Source: Alteripontixanthobacter muriae (GTDB lineage Bacteria; Pseudomonadota; Alphaproteobacteria; Sphingomonadales; Sphingomonadaceae). From it: 64,000 nucleotides of DNA. Shown piece after piece: positions 55,403 through 64,000 of this stretch; position 1 is the first letter of the stretch, and each line of letters starts with the position of its first letter. The notes beneath the pieces were generated by a model. That model searched no databases, was not told where the DNA came from, and was given only the letters and a program-made list of their open reading frames with translations. The stretch spans positions 490,053 to 554,052 of the forward strand of contig NZ_JAAFZT010000035.1 of assembly GCF_013336795.1 (NCBI RefSeq), read 5' to 3'. A program made the translations under genes and the position numbers.

Positions 55403-56132
55403 TGCTGCGCTCCAGCCCGGTCAACGCGCGTGCCTGTGCGCGGGGCACCGCCACCATTTGCTGCGCCTCCTCTCCGCCTGCGCCCGCCACAAGCGCTGCG
55501 GGCGCTTCGTCCGCCACGATCCTGCCGCGGTCCATTACCAGCACCCTGTCCGCCAGCAGCAGGGCCTCGGCCATGTCATGCGTCACCATCAATGTCGTGA
55601 GGCCGATACGATCATGCAGGGCGCGCACGCTGCGCCCCAGGGCCTCGCGCGTTACCGGGTCCAGCGCGCCGAAGGGTTCGTCCATCAGCAGCAGCGGCGG
55701 TTCCAGCGCCAAAGCGCGTGCGACCCCGATCCGCTGGCGCTGCCCGCCGGACAATTCATCCGGCATCCGTTCCGCCAGAGAAGGGTCGAGTTCGACCTGT
55801 TCAAGTAATTCGGCCACGCGCTCACGCGACAAGGGCACACCGGCCACGCGCCCGCCGATGCCGATGTTTTCCGCAACCTTCATGTGCGGGAACAGGCCTA
55901 CGTCCTGGAACACATAACCAATCCGCCGCCGCGAAGCGGGTGCAGGGCCGGAAAGGCTATTTTCGCCATGGAGGATGACCGTGCCCGCATCGGGAGCGAT
56001 CAGCCGATTGACCATCTTCAGCAGCGTCGACTTGCCCGACCCCGACTTCCCCACCAGCGCGCAGAAGCTGCCCTCAGCCACGTCGAGAGTTACATCGTCC
56101 ACGGCACGGACCGCGCCGAAATGCTTGCGCAA
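55395..56132 (-). CDS. ABC transporter ATP-binding protein (osmoprotectant type), start codon atypical
   Basis: 245 residues from TTG 56132. Walker A is GKSGSGKST near residue 29, Q-loop GYVFQDVGLFPHM, signature LSGGQRQRIGVARALA, Walker B LLLMDEPFGALD, and H-loop VTHDM. The usual first strand (LPALSITGL) lies in frame upstream of the TTG, yet there is no ATG, GTG or TTG between the kinase stop and this TTG. True initiation may therefore be at CTG 56156 or ATT 56186. It lies between an HWE kinase gene and the fused permease gene and overlaps the latter. Confidence 0.88.
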   Translation of the reverse strand: MRKHFGAVRAVDDVTLDVAEGSFCALVGKSGSGKSTLLKMVNRLIAPDAGTVILHGENSLSGPAPASRRRIGYVFQDVGLFPHMKVAENIGIGGRVAGVPLSRERVAELLEQVELDPSLAERMPDELSGGQRQRIGVARALALEPPLLLMDEPFGALDPVTREALGRSVRALHDRIGLTTLMVTHDMAEALLLADRVLVMDRGRIVADEAPAALVAGAGGEEAQQMVAVPRAQARALTGLERSIE

Positions 56133-56181
56133 GCCCGTGATGGAAAGGGCGGGCAGCGGCCCGCCGGACTGCGCGGGGGCG

Positions 56182-57711
56182 CTAATTGGCGATCGTTGCC
56201 AGCGGGAGGTTCAAGCGGACTTCCAGCCCGTCGTCATGCCAGATATGCTCCATTCGCCCGTTCAATTGCCCTTCCACCGCCATCTTGACGAGGCGGGAAC
56301 CGAAGCCGGCATTGCTGCCATCGTCGGCAGGCGGATGCGGTTTCGGCCCATGCTGTTCGCGCCAGACGATCTCCGCATCGTCGCCGTCGCAGTCGAAGTT
56401 GATGCAAACCTGCCCTTCGTCGACCGACATGGCACCATATTTCGCGGAATTGGTGGCCAGTTCATGGAAGATGAGGGCGAGCGGCGTGGCCGAGCGCGGA
56501 CCGATGGCACAATCGCCGTCCGACAGGATCACGCGGTCGTCGCCGTTGCGAAGATAGGGCGCCATCAGTTCCTTCAGCAGACCGTTCAGACTGTCGCCCT
56601 TCGCACCTTCCACAGGACGCACGAAATCATGCGCCCGTCCCAGAGCGCGGATCGTTCCGTTCAGATCGTCGGCAAATTCCTTCATATCGGGATAGCGGCG
56701 CGCACGCATGGCGATCAGGCCGGAAACCACCGCGAAAATGTTCTTGATGCGATGCGACAATTCGCTGGCTAGCATCTCGCGCGATTGCATGTGGCGGTGA
56801 TGATCGTCACGGTCCGTGATGGTGCCGAACCAGCGCCGCGATTCTTCCTCGCCATTGGCCGTGGAGAGCGTGTTCACCTCGACCCAGCGCCAGCTTTCAT
56901 CGGCCATGCGCAGGCGGAATTCGTAGGTCAGGCCTGCGCCTTCCTTCATCGCCTCGGTCCATTCGCGGGCCAGCGCCTCGCGGTCCTCCTCATGAACGAG
57001 GTCCAGCCATTCGTCGCGCCTCTTGGGATGAGCGGCACCGGTCAGTTCGGTAAAGCGGGCGTTGAGATAATTGAACTTTCCGTCTTCATCGATGGAGAAG
57101 GCGATATGCGGCAGGCTGTCGATCAGGGTCCGAAGCTGCTCTTCGCGCTTAGCGATGTTCTGCGCCGAGACCAGCGTCTCGCGCCGATGGCGCAAGCGGC
57201 GCATCACCGCAGCCGCCATGACGCGCAGCCCCTCGGTCTGGATCTGGCTCAAGCCCCCGGTACGGGGCTTGGTATCGATGACGCAAAGAGAACCAAGCGG
57301 TGCGCCTTCACCCGAAATCAGCGGCGCGCCGGCATAGAAGCGGATGTTGGGATGCCCGGTGACGAGCGGATTATCGTCAAAGCGCGTGTCCTCCCGCGCA
57401 TCGGGCACCACCAGCGGTTCGGCCTGCAACATCGCATGGGCACAGAACGAGGTGGGGCGGGGCGTTTCCTTTTCGGACAGGCCCTCGCGAGCGAGGAAGC
57501 GCTGGCGCTCCTTCTCCACCAGCGACACCAGGGCGATGGGCGCGTCGCACAGGCGGGCAGCGAATCCGACGATCTGCTGCAATTCGCCATCGTCGTCCAG
57601 CGAATCGAGCCCATATTGCGCCATGATGCTGGCGCGCGCCTCTTCGCCGCACATGGCCGCAGCGGGCGGAGTGCCCTCCGGCCATGGGTGTAGATCGGGA
57701 GTTGTCTTCAT
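56182..57711 (-). CDS. GAF-PAS sensor histidine kinase (HWE family)
   Basis: 509 residues from ATG 57711. A GAF domain (about 45-175) includes PTSFCAHAMLQAEPLVVPDA and PLISGEGAPLGSLCVID, the arrangement of light or redox-sensing GAFs in this family but with no recognisable chromophore Cys assignment. A PAS domain follows (190-305; FSIDEDGKFNYLNARF). The kinase has phospho-acceptor His320 in ELSHRIKNIFAVV, the N-box FHELATNSAKYGAMS and the W-x-E element WREQHGP, which defines HWE kinases. Soluble. The partner regulator is not adjacent. Confidence 0.9.
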   Translation of the reverse strand: MKTTPDLHPWPEGTPPAAAMCGEEARASIMAQYGLDSLDDDGELQQIVGFAARLCDAPIALVSLVEKERQRFLAREGLSEKETPRPTSFCAHAMLQAEPLVVPDAREDTRFDDNPLVTGHPNIRFYAGAPLISGEGAPLGSLCVIDTKPRTGGLSQIQTEGLRVMAAAVMRRLRHRRETLVSAQNIAKREEQLRTLIDSLPHIAFSIDEDGKFNYLNARFTELTGAAHPKRRDEWLDLVHEEDREALAREWTEAMKEGAGLTYEFRLRMADESWRWVEVNTLSTANGEEESRRWFGTITDRDDHHRHMQSREMLASELSHRIKNIFAVVSGLIAMRARRYPDMKEFADDLNGTIRALGRAHDFVRPVEGAKGDSLNGLLKELMAPYLRNGDDRVILSDGDCAIGPRSATPLALIFHELATNSAKYGAMSVDEGQVCINFDCDGDDAEIVWREQHGPKPHPPADDGSNAGFGSRLVKMAVEGQLNGRMEHIWHDDGLEVRLNLPLATIAN

Positions 57712-57868
57712 CTGGCGGCGTGCATAGCGGCTATTTGGCCTTGGGCCAATATGAACAAGGGCATAGTGACAGATAATCCTTGCCGTCGATGGCACTGGCC
57801 GCTGCAGCTTCGCGGTTTGCGCCTTCCGCCAAGCATCGCTATGCGCAAGGCGAAGAAGGAGACCCAAC

Positions 57869-59041
57869 TTGCGCGCGACCCCCAGTTTCGATTTCGACCT
57901 CGGCGAGGATGCCGAAATGCTGCGTGACACCGTGGCCCGTTTCGCTGACGAGCAGGTCGCTCCGCTTGCAGAAAAGACCGACCGGGAAGACAGCTTCCCA
58001 CGCGAATTGTGGCCGCAGATGGGCGAACTCGGCCTGCACGGCATTACGGTACCCGAAGCGGACGGCGGGCTTGGCTGGGGTTACCTCGAACATGTGGTGG
58101 CGGTCGAGGAAATCAGCCGGGCGAGTGCCAGCGTCGGCCTTTCCTATGGCGCGCATTCGAACCTTTGCGTCAATCAGGTGGCGCGCTGGGCCAATGCCGA
58201 ACAGAAGGCGAAATATCTGCCGAAGCTGATCAGCGGCGAATATGTGGGCAGCCTGGCGATGAGCGAGGCTGCCGCAGGCTCGGACGTAGTGTCGATGAAG
58301 CTAAAGGCGGAAAAGGTCGACGGCGGCTACTGCCTCACTGGCACGAAGTTCTGGATCACCAATGCGCCCTATGCCGATGTTCTGGTGGTCTATGCCAAGA
58401 CCGGAGCCCGGGACAGCAAGCCCAGCCGGGGGATCACGACCTTCCTGATCGAAAAGGACATGGAAGGCTTCTCCATCGGCCAGAAGATTGCAAAGATGGG
58501 CATGCGCGGAAGCCCGACTTCGGAACTGGTGTTCGACGATTGCTTCGTGCCGGACGAGAATGTCATGGGCCCGGAGAATGGCGGCGTCGGCGTGTTGATG
58601 AGCGGCCTCGATTACGAGCGCGTTGTTCTGTCCGGCATCCAGCTCGGCATCATGCAGGCCTGCCTCGACACCGTTATCCCCTACATGCGCGAACGCACGC
58701 AGTTCGGGAAACCCATAGGCTCGTTCCAGCTGATGCAGGCCAAGGTCGCCGACATGTATGTCGCGCTGCAATCGGCCCGCGCCTACACATATGCCGTGGC
58801 CAAGGCCTGTGACAAGGACCAGACCACTCGCTTCGATGCAGCAGGCGTCATCCTGCTGGCGAGTGAGAACGCCTTCCGCGTCGCGGCGGAAAGTGTACAG
58901 GCGCTGGGCGGGGCAGGCTACACGCTCGACTGGCCGGTGGAACGCTATCTGCGCGATGCCAAGCTGCTGGATATCGGCGCGGGCACGAATGAAATCCGCC
59001 GGATACTGATCGGACGCGAGCTGATCGGGGCTGCCGGCTGA
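57869..59041 (+). CDS. ivd: Isovaleryl-CoA dehydrogenase
   Basis: 390 residues starting at TTG 57869 with AAGGAG eight bases upstream. Unlike most acyl-CoA dehydrogenases, the catalytic Glu is predicted in [11 protein letters not shown] near residue 249, as in human IVD, and the C-terminal position has [10 protein letters not shown] instead of an EGT motif. It oxidises isovaleryl-CoA to 3-methylcrotonyl-CoA in leucine degradation. It starts an operon continuing into a GFA-domain gene and mccB with overlapping codons (TGATG). Confidence 0.93.
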   Translation: MRATPSFDFDLGEDAEMLRDTVARFADEQVAPLAEKTDREDSFPRELWPQMGELGLHGITVPEADGGLGWGYLEHVVAVEEISRASASVGLSYGAHSNLCVNQVARWANAEQKAKYLPKLISGEYVGSLAMSEAAAGSDVVSMKLKAEKVDGGYCLTGTKFWITNAPYADVLVVYAKTGARDSKPSRGITTFLIEKDMEGFSIGQKIAKMGMRGSPTSELVFDDCFVPDENVMGPENGGVGVLMSGLDYERVVLSGIQLGIMQACLDTVIPYMRERTQFGKPIGSFQLMQAKVADMYVALQSARAYTYAVAKACDKDQTTRFDAAGVILLASENAFRVAAESVQALGGAGYTLDWPVERYLRDAKLLDIGAGTNEIRRILIGRELIGAAG

Positions 59042-59481
59042 TGCCAGCCGAACGCATGCAGGATGATGGCGATGCGCTGACATATCGGGGTGAATGCCTG
59101 TGCGGCGGCGTGCGTTATGTCCTGCAGGGCGCTCCGCGCCAGACACGGCTGTGCCATTGCCATCAATGTCGCAGCGGCACCGGCGCGGCCTTCAACGTTT
59201 CTGTGCCGGTTGACGAAGCCGCAGTCGATTTCGAGGCGCGCGACACGATCCGTGAGTATGAGAGCTCGCCCGGCAAGTTCCGGGCGTTTTGCGACACCTG
59301 CGGTGCGGCCGTCTACAGCCGCCGAACCTCCCGTCCCGGAAATCTGCGCCTGCGCGGCGGTCTGATCCGCGATCTTCCGCGCGCGCAAGATTTGCGGCAC
59401 ATATTCTGGAAAGATCGCTGGCCGTGGATCGACACGATCGACAAAGCCCCCAAATCGCCTGCCGAGGAACTCGCCGCATGA
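59041..59481 (+). CDS. GFA (glutathione-dependent formaldehyde-activating-like) domain protein
   Basis: 146 residues. The seven zinc-binding Cys residues of the GFA fold are all present: CLCGG, CHCHQC, and CDTC about 60 residues later. The name is historical; most members, including this one, have no proven formaldehyde activity and bind zinc. It is wedged between ivd and mccB with overlaps on both sides (TGATG and ATGA), so it is translated with leucine-degradation enzymes. Confidence 0.87.
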   Translation: MPAERMQDDGDALTYRGECLCGGVRYVLQGAPRQTRLCHCHQCRSGTGAAFNVSVPVDEAAVDFEARDTIREYESSPGKFRAFCDTCGAAVYSRRTSRPGNLRLRGGLIRDLPRAQDLRHIFWKDRWPWIDTIDKAPKSPAEELAA

Positions 59482-61079
59482 GCGCCCCTGTCCTGACATC
59501 CACTCTCGATCGAACCAGCCCCGCTGCCGAGGCGAATGCCCGCACCAATCGAAGGCTCGCGGAAGAACTGCACCAGCGCGTGTCTGAAACCGCAAAGGGC
59601 GGATCAGAAGGCAGCCGGAAACGTCATGTCTCGCGCGGGAAACTGCTGCCTAGGGACAGGGTCGAACGTCTGCTCGATCCCGGATCGCCCTTCCTTGAAA
59701 TAGCGCAGCTTGCCGCCAATGGCATGTATGGCGGCGATATTGCGGGGGCCGGGGTCATCGCCGGCATCGGTCGCGTCTCGGGCCGACAATGCATGGTCCT
59801 GTGCAACGACGCCACGGTGAAGGGCGGCACCTATTATCCAATGACGGTGAAAAAGCATCTTCGTGCGCAGGAAATCGCGCAGGAAAACCGGCTACCGTGC
59901 ATCTATCTGGTCGACAGCGGCGGTGCGAATTTGCCGCATCAGGCGGAGGTCTTCCCCGACCGCGATCACTTCGGGCGCATCTTCTACAATCAGGCGCAGA
60001 TGTCTTCGCTCGGCATCCCGCAGATCGCCTGCGTCATGGGCAGCTGCACGGCGGGCGGTGCCTATGTTCCGGCAATGTCGGACGAGACGGTGATCGTGCG
60101 CGAACAGGGCACAATCTTTCTCGCTGGCCCGCCGCTGGTCAAGGCGGCTACCGGGGAGGAGATCAGTGCCGAGGATCTTGGCGGCGGCGATCTTCATGCA
60201 AAGAAGTCAGGCGTCGTCGATCATCTCGCCGAAAATGACGAACACGCGCTCACCATTGTGCGCGATATCGTCAGCCATCTGGGCATGCCGCATACGCCCG
60301 ATGTGACCTTGCGCGATCCGCAAGCACCCAATTTCGCGGCGGACGATCTCTACGCCCTGATCCCCGAAGACGTCCGCGCGCCCTATGACGTGCATGAAGT
60401 GATCGCCCGGCTGGTGGATGGCAGCGCCTTTCACGAATTCAAGGCGCAATATGGCGCGACGCTGGTCTGCGGCTTCGCCCGTATCTGGGGCATGCCGGTG
60501 GCGATACTGGCAAACAACGGCGTGCTGTTTTCCGAAAGCGCGCTGAAGGGCGCGCATTTTATCCAGCTCGCCGCGCAGCGCGGCATTCCGCTGCTGTTCC
60601 TGCAGAACATCTCCGGCTTCATGGTCGGCGGGAAATACGAGGCTGAGGGCATTGCGAAGCACGGTGCGAAGCTGGTGACGGCGGTGGCCACAGCTCAGGT
60701 GCCGAAGATCACCGTGGTGATCGGCGGCAGTTTCGGCGCAGGCAATTACGGCATGGCGGGCCGCGCCTACAGCCCGCGCTTCCTGTTCACATGGCCGAAT
60801 GCGCGTATCTCGGTCATGGGCGGTGAGCAGGCGGCCAGCGTTCTCGCCACCGTGCATCGCGACGCCGACAGCTGGACGGAAGAGGAAGCGGAAGCATTCA
60901 AGGCTCCGATCCGCGAGAAATATGAAACCGAAGGCAATCCGTATTACGCCACCGCCCGCCTGTGGGACGATGGCGTTATCGATCCTGCCCAGACCCGCGA
61001 CGTGCTGGGGCTGGCGCTGTCGGCGACGCTGGAGGCTCCGATCGAGAAGCAGCCGCGTTTCGGCGTGTTCCGGATGTGA
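59478..61079 (+). CDS. mccB: Methylcrotonyl-CoA carboxylase, carboxyltransferase (beta) subunit
   Basis: 533 residues from ATG 59478. It matches the carboxyltransferase family: [61 protein letters not shown], and [17 protein letters not shown]. The position after ivd supports methylcrotonyl-CoA over propionyl-CoA carboxylase. The biotin-carrying alpha subunit (mccA) is not in the window. Its stop overlaps the next start (GTGA). Confidence 0.92.
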   Translation: MSAPVLTSTLDRTSPAAEANARTNRRLAEELHQRVSETAKGGSEGSRKRHVSRGKLLPRDRVERLLDPGSPFLEIAQLAANGMYGGDIAGAGVIAGIGRVSGRQCMVLCNDATVKGGTYYPMTVKKHLRAQEIAQENRLPCIYLVDSGGANLPHQAEVFPDRDHFGRIFYNQAQMSSLGIPQIACVMGSCTAGGAYVPAMSDETVIVREQGTIFLAGPPLVKAATGEEISAEDLGGGDLHAKKSGVVDHLAENDEHALTIVRDIVSHLGMPHTPDVTLRDPQAPNFAADDLYALIPEDVRAPYDVHEVIARLVDGSAFHEFKAQYGATLVCGFARIWGMPVAILANNGVLFSESALKGAHFIQLAAQRGIPLLFLQNISGFMVGGKYEAEGIAKHGAKLVTAVATAQVPKITVVIGGSFGAGNYGMAGRAYSPRFLFTWPNARISVMGGEQAASVLATVHRDADSWTEEEAEAFKAPIREKYETEGNPYYATARLWDDGVIDPAQTRDVLGLALSATLEAPIEKQPRFGVFRM

Positions 61080-61645
61080 TCCAGCCAGATGCGGCGGCCT
61101 CTGCTCGCCGCACCGCATGGTCGTCTGCGCGTTTCACGCTGCTGGTCCGCGCAATGGCGCTCGCCATCGTGCTGCACAATGTCGAGGAATGGTGGACCCT
61201 GCCACTGGACCCCGATTTCCTCGCCGAGACGCGTGATTGGCTCGGCTTGCGAGCGGCGCTCCCGCCCATGGCGGCCATACGGTGGGGCCTTATCGCTTTC
61301 GCGATCGTACCTGTCGCTATCCTGCTGACAGCGCGGCCGACCAGACGCGGCTGCTTCATCATCTGCATGATCGCGGCGATGAGCGCAGGCAATGCGCTAT
61401 TTCCGCATTTTCTCATGGGGTTTACGACTGGCAGCTATGTCCCGGGCCTCGTCTCCGCCTGCGCCGCGACCTTGCCGCTCGGCATTTTCCTTATCTGGGA
61501 GGCCAGCCGATTACGGCTGATCTCCGGTGGCGGGATGGTGCTGGCGGTTGCGACCGGCCTGTTGCTGCTGCCGGCGGTGTTGACAGGATTCTGGGCTCTG
61601 GGAGAACTGATCGCCGAACTTGGCACCGGCGCCGGCAGCCCGTAA
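61076..61645 (+). CDS. HXXEE domain membrane protein
   Basis: 189 residues starting at GTG 61076, which overlaps the mccB stop by four bases. It contains the HNVEEWW motif (HXXEE family) near residue 35, then a hydrophobic region of about five helices. The function of HXXEE proteins is unknown. Translational coupling to mccB is clear from the overlap. The assignment to a domain family rests on the short motif and membrane topology. Confidence 0.7.
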   Translation: MIQPDAAASARRTAWSSARFTLLVRAMALAIVLHNVEEWWTLPLDPDFLAETRDWLGLRAALPPMAAIRWGLIAFAIVPVAILLTARPTRRGCFIICMIAAMSAGNALFPHFLMGFTTGSYVPGLVSACAATLPLGIFLIWEASRLRLISGGGMVLAVATGLLLLPAVLTGFWALGELIAELGTGAGSP

Positions 61646-61673
61646 TGAATGAAGAGCCGATGGGGAGAATTTC

Positions 61674-62267
61674 GTGACAGGCAGCAGTCAGCCCCTCGCC
61701 GGATCCTTGTCCCGGATCGTGCAGTCCATGCTGCTGAAACTGTACCGGATGCGCGGATGGAAAGCGACGGGCGATGCTCCGCAAGTGAAGCGCGCCGTGA
61801 TCATCGCCGTGCCGCACAGCACGAACTGGGATTTCGTGAACTACCTCGGTCTGACCAATGATCTGAATGTGTCGACCCACTTCATGGCCAAGGACAGCCT
61901 GTTCCGTTGGCCGATGGGGCGCTTCATGCGCGACATGGGCGGCCTGCCCATCGATCGATCAAGAAAAGCGAATATGGTGTCGCAGATGGCTGATCGCTTC
62001 GCCGCAGCCGAAGCAGCGGACGAACGCCTGCTGCTGACCATCGCGCCCGAAGGCACCCGGCGGGCAGTGACCGAGTGGCGCAGCGGCTTCCACAGAATCG
62101 CCACGGCCGCCGGCGTTCCGGTGGTCCCTGGCTGGATCGACTATGACAATCGCACCGGCGGCCTGGGTGAGCCAATCGCGCTCACCGGCGACTATATGGC
62201 GGACATGGCCCGGATCGTCGCCTTCTACAGGACCGTCCTGCCCGGGCTGGATATGCGGCTGAAGTGA
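61674..62267 (+). CDS. PlsC-like 1-acylglycerol-3-phosphate acyltransferase family protein
   Basis: 197 residues starting at GTG 61674. The acyltransferase H-x4-D motif is HSTNWD (His48, Asp53), and a second block IAPEGTRRAVTEW corresponds to the EGTR motif. It is short, lacking an obvious N-terminal membrane helix. It should acylate a lysophospholipid or related acceptor. It follows the HXXEE gene by 28 bases and a lipoprotein gene follows. Confidence 0.87.
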   Translation: MTGSSQPLAGSLSRIVQSMLLKLYRMRGWKATGDAPQVKRAVIIAVPHSTNWDFVNYLGLTNDLNVSTHFMAKDSLFRWPMGRFMRDMGGLPIDRSRKANMVSQMADRFAAAEAADERLLLTIAPEGTRRAVTEWRSGFHRIATAAGVPVVPGWIDYDNRTGGLGEPIALTGDYMADMARIVAFYRTVLPGLDMRLK

Positions 62268-62344
62268 GCGTCCCGCGTGAATTCCGAAACAAAACCGCGC
62301 GTTCAGTCGTTGCAATGGCAACCCGATCAGCCGGAGATTATCGA

Positions 62345-62818
62345 ATGAAAACCATCAGAACCGCTCTTATCGCTGCCCCTCTTGCCCTCGCTCTCGCTGC
62401 CTGCGGCGACAATGAAACGGCAGAAACCGAGATGGCCGAAGGGCCGTCGCCAGCGAATGTCGAACTGCCGGAAGTGCCGGTTACCTATCCCGAGGTGCCG
62501 CTGGATGCCCGCAGCACTGTCGATTATGAGGGTACCTATGCGCAGTCCACGCCGCAGGGAGAGCGGATGATCACGCTGGGGGGTGACGACACCTATGTGA
62601 TGCGTGACGAGACCGGCACCGAAACGCGCGGCACCTTCAACTGGTATTCCGACAACAGCCGCATCCTCATCCGCGAAGATGGTGAAACCCAGATCTATGC
62701 CGTTGCCGATGGCGCGATCTACCGCCTGCCGGACGAGAATGCGCCCACGACCGGTCCGATGAATGCGGAGCAGGCCTATTTGCGCGACAATCAGGCAATG
62801 AACAGCGGCGCCATGTAA
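62345..62818 (+). CDS. Small lipoprotein, NlpE-like
   Basis: 157 residues from ATG 62345, with GGAGA upstream. The leader ends in ALALAAC with Cys20 in a lipobox. The mature domain DYEGTYAQSTPQGERMITLGG is reminiscent of the copper-resistance NlpE N-terminal domain (GTY... repetitive strands, DDTYVMRDETG, RILIREDG), but this resemblance is weak. It converges with the nucleotidase gene, stops only three bases apart. Confidence 0.65.
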   Translation: MKTIRTALIAAPLALALAACGDNETAETEMAEGPSPANVELPEVPVTYPEVPLDARSTVDYEGTYAQSTPQGERMITLGGDDTYVMRDETGTETRGTFNWYSDNSRILIREDGETQIYAVADGAIYRLPDENAPTTGPMNAEQAYLRDNQAMNSGAM

Positions 62819-62821
62819 GCG

Positions 62822-64000
62822 TCAGCGCGGCTGACTACCGGCCGCGACAGCGCGTTTCTCGGCCGGCACAGGCGTGACAGGCTGCATCGCGAACCATGCC
62901 TCCATGGCGTCGAGGTCGAGCGGCCCGGTCACGGCTTCGGTCCCTTCTGCAAATGTCGCAAACCCGTCGCCCCCGCTGGCGAGAAAGCTGTTCATAGTGA
63001 CGCGGTAATTTGCCGCAGGGTGGATGGGCCGACCCTCCAGTGTCGCGGAAAGGATGCGCTGCCCTGGCGCGCGGCTCGTGTCGTAGGTGAAGGCAAAGCC
63101 GGCGGACGGTGACAGTAGTTCATCCTCAGTGCCGGCGAATTGCTGTTCAAGGACCTCGAACAATTGCGCTCCGGTCAGGCTCTTCGTCATCAGCACATTG
63201 CCGAAAGGCTGCACGGCGTAGATATCGCCGAAGGTAATGATGCCGTCATTTTCGGATGCGAGCGGCGCGCGAATGCCGCCGCTGTTCATCAGGGCGATCT
63301 GCGCGCCAGCCTCGCGCGTCGCGCTGAGCTGTGCATCGGCAATCAGCCGTCCCAGCCCCGCGCCTTTCACCGCATCCCCCGACAAACGCCCGACAGGCCG
63401 TTCGGCGGCCTCGCGCGCGGCTTCGACATAGCGTTCGACATAGGCGGCAACCTGCGCATCCGGTGCGAAGCGTGGAAAACCGCCTGCCTCCGCATCGCCA
63501 TCGTGACCGACCACGATGTTTTCAGCCCTCTTCGCCACAAGCCGGTCGCCGCGGAATTCAAGCGCGATGTCCGTCAGCATGGAACCGCCGTAGGCTGCAC
63601 TGGTTACGAGGAACGGGCGCGACGGATCGATCTTGCCGTAATCGCAGACATAGGCATTGTGCGTGTGGCCCGAAAGGACGAGGTCCACCCGCGGATCCAC
63701 CTGCTGGAGAATACCCAGCAGAGCGCCCGCAATGCCGCCGCAACCTTCGTCATTGTAACCTGCCGTAGTGCTGAGGCCCTGGTGGATTGCGACGAGAATG
63801 GCGTCGGCACCTGCGGCCTCCAGCTGCGGCACGAAAGCGTTGATCGTGGCCGCTTCGTCAGCAAATGTCAGGCCATCGACCCCGCTGGGCGTGACGAGGA
63901 TCGGCGTGTCCTTCAGCGTCAGGCCGATAACCCCGACCGCCACTTCGCCCTGCGGCGTGTCGAATCGCTTGATGCCCGTGGCGGGGAGCAGCGGTTCGCC
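62822..64000 (-). CDS. Bifunctional metallophosphatase/5'-nucleotidase (partial)
   Basis: About 392 residues in frame from the window edge; the N-terminus lies beyond 64000. The visible parts are the end of the metallophosphatase domain (DLVLSGHTHNAYVC, with the metal ligand His pair) and a complete 5'-nucleotidase C-terminal domain (MNSGGIRAPL, FGNVLMTKSLTGAQL, MNSFLASGGDGFATF). UshA-type enzymes hydrolyse nucleotides and UDP-sugars in the periplasm. A signal peptide is expected outside the window. It converges with the lipoprotein gene. Confidence 0.93.
   Translation of the reverse strand, partial: GEPLLPATGIKRFDTPQGEVAVGVIGLTLKDTPILVTPSGVDGLTFADEAATINAFVPQLEAAGADAILVAIHQGLSTTAGYNDEGCGGIAGALLGILQQVDPRVDLVLSGHTHNAYVCDYGKIDPSRPFLVTSAAYGGSMLTDIALEFRGDRLVAKRAENIVVGHDGDAEAGGFPRFAPDAQVAAYVERYVEAAREAAERPVGRLSGDAVKGAGLGRLIADAQLSATREAGAQIALMNSGGIRAPLASENDGIITFGDIYAVQPFGNVLMTKSLTGAQLFEVLEQQFAGTEDELLSPSAGFAFTYDTSRAPGQRILSATLEGRPIHPAANYRVTMNSFLASGGDGFATFAEGTEAVTGPLDLDAMEAWFAMQPVTPVPAEKRAVAAGSQPR

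Overview
This 64 kb window is ordinary, gene-dense chromosomal DNA from a GC-rich alphaproteobacterium. The gene content (exosortase-A-associated glycan genes, polyhydroxyalkanoate turnover, secreted M13 peptidase, prolyl oligopeptidases, HWE histidine kinase, leucine catabolism) fits the Sphingomonadales, most likely an Erythrobacteraceae-type organism. That taxonomic call is an inference, since no rRNA or marker comparison was possible. I see no tRNA or rRNA genes, insertion sequences, integrases, prophage genes or CRISPR arrays. Genes are tightly packed with many 4-base overlaps and frequent GTG or TTG starts. No intergenic gap exceeds about 230 bases.

Layout: 1-1.7 kb is the 5' part of glutamate synthase (gltB, leftward, cut by the window edge). 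At 1.9-6.6 kb lie an acidic membrane protein with a small tandem repeat, then a glycosyltransferase and an O-antigen-ligase-like protein of the exosortase A (XrtA) type, with a tiny membrane ORF between them. At 6.7-9.7 kb is a polyhydroxyalkanoate/acyl-CoA group (MaoC hydratase, thiolase, convergent PHB depolymerase). At 9.9-16.4 kb are an ABC exporter, a secreted M13 peptidase, uppP, a small GlsB/YeaQ-type membrane protein and phenylalanine hydroxylase. At 16.5-20.2 kb a leftward acyl-CoA operon (acyl-CoA dehydrogenase, family III CoA-transferase, thiolase) is followed by two small lipoproteins, recQ, a secreted beta-helix protein, a DksA-like zinc finger and psd (20.2-25.1 kb).

At 25.1-31.4 kb is a leftward housekeeping run: ribA (with a degenerate RibB-like N-terminus), xthA, lolA, rpmG, arfB, an RluA-family pseudouridine synthase and a fused pabB-pabC. 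At 31.5-34.2 kb an EF-hand protein precedes an OmpR-type two-component system. At 34.4-39.9 kb are an aminopeptidase P, an oligopeptidase B, a thioesterase and alanine dehydrogenase. At 40-42.6 kb a phosphate-selective porin and a PstS-like lipoprotein each have a Pho-box-like site upstream, suggesting a small phosphate-starvation island. At 42.6-53.9 kb are a flavin reductase, ftsK, a divergent ThiE/TenI-like protein, a YggS-type PLP protein, glnD, an acyl-CoA synthetase, lgt and a MidA-type methyltransferase. At 53.9-57.7 kb an HWE histidine kinase leads a fused-permease osmoprotectant ABC transporter. At 57.9-62.8 kb is a leucine-degradation operon (ivd, a GFA-domain protein, mccB) followed by an HXXEE membrane protein, a PlsC-like acyltransferase and a lipoprotein. 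The window ends inside a leftward 5'-nucleotidase.

I did not find a clearly novel system. The most interesting leads are the EF-hand/two-component operon, an orphan intrinsic terminator with direct repeats between ald and the porin, TTGCA-type operator candidates near phaZ and the GlsB-type gene, the ABC ATPase that lacks an ordinary start codon, and the XrtA-associated genes lying apart from any exosortase.
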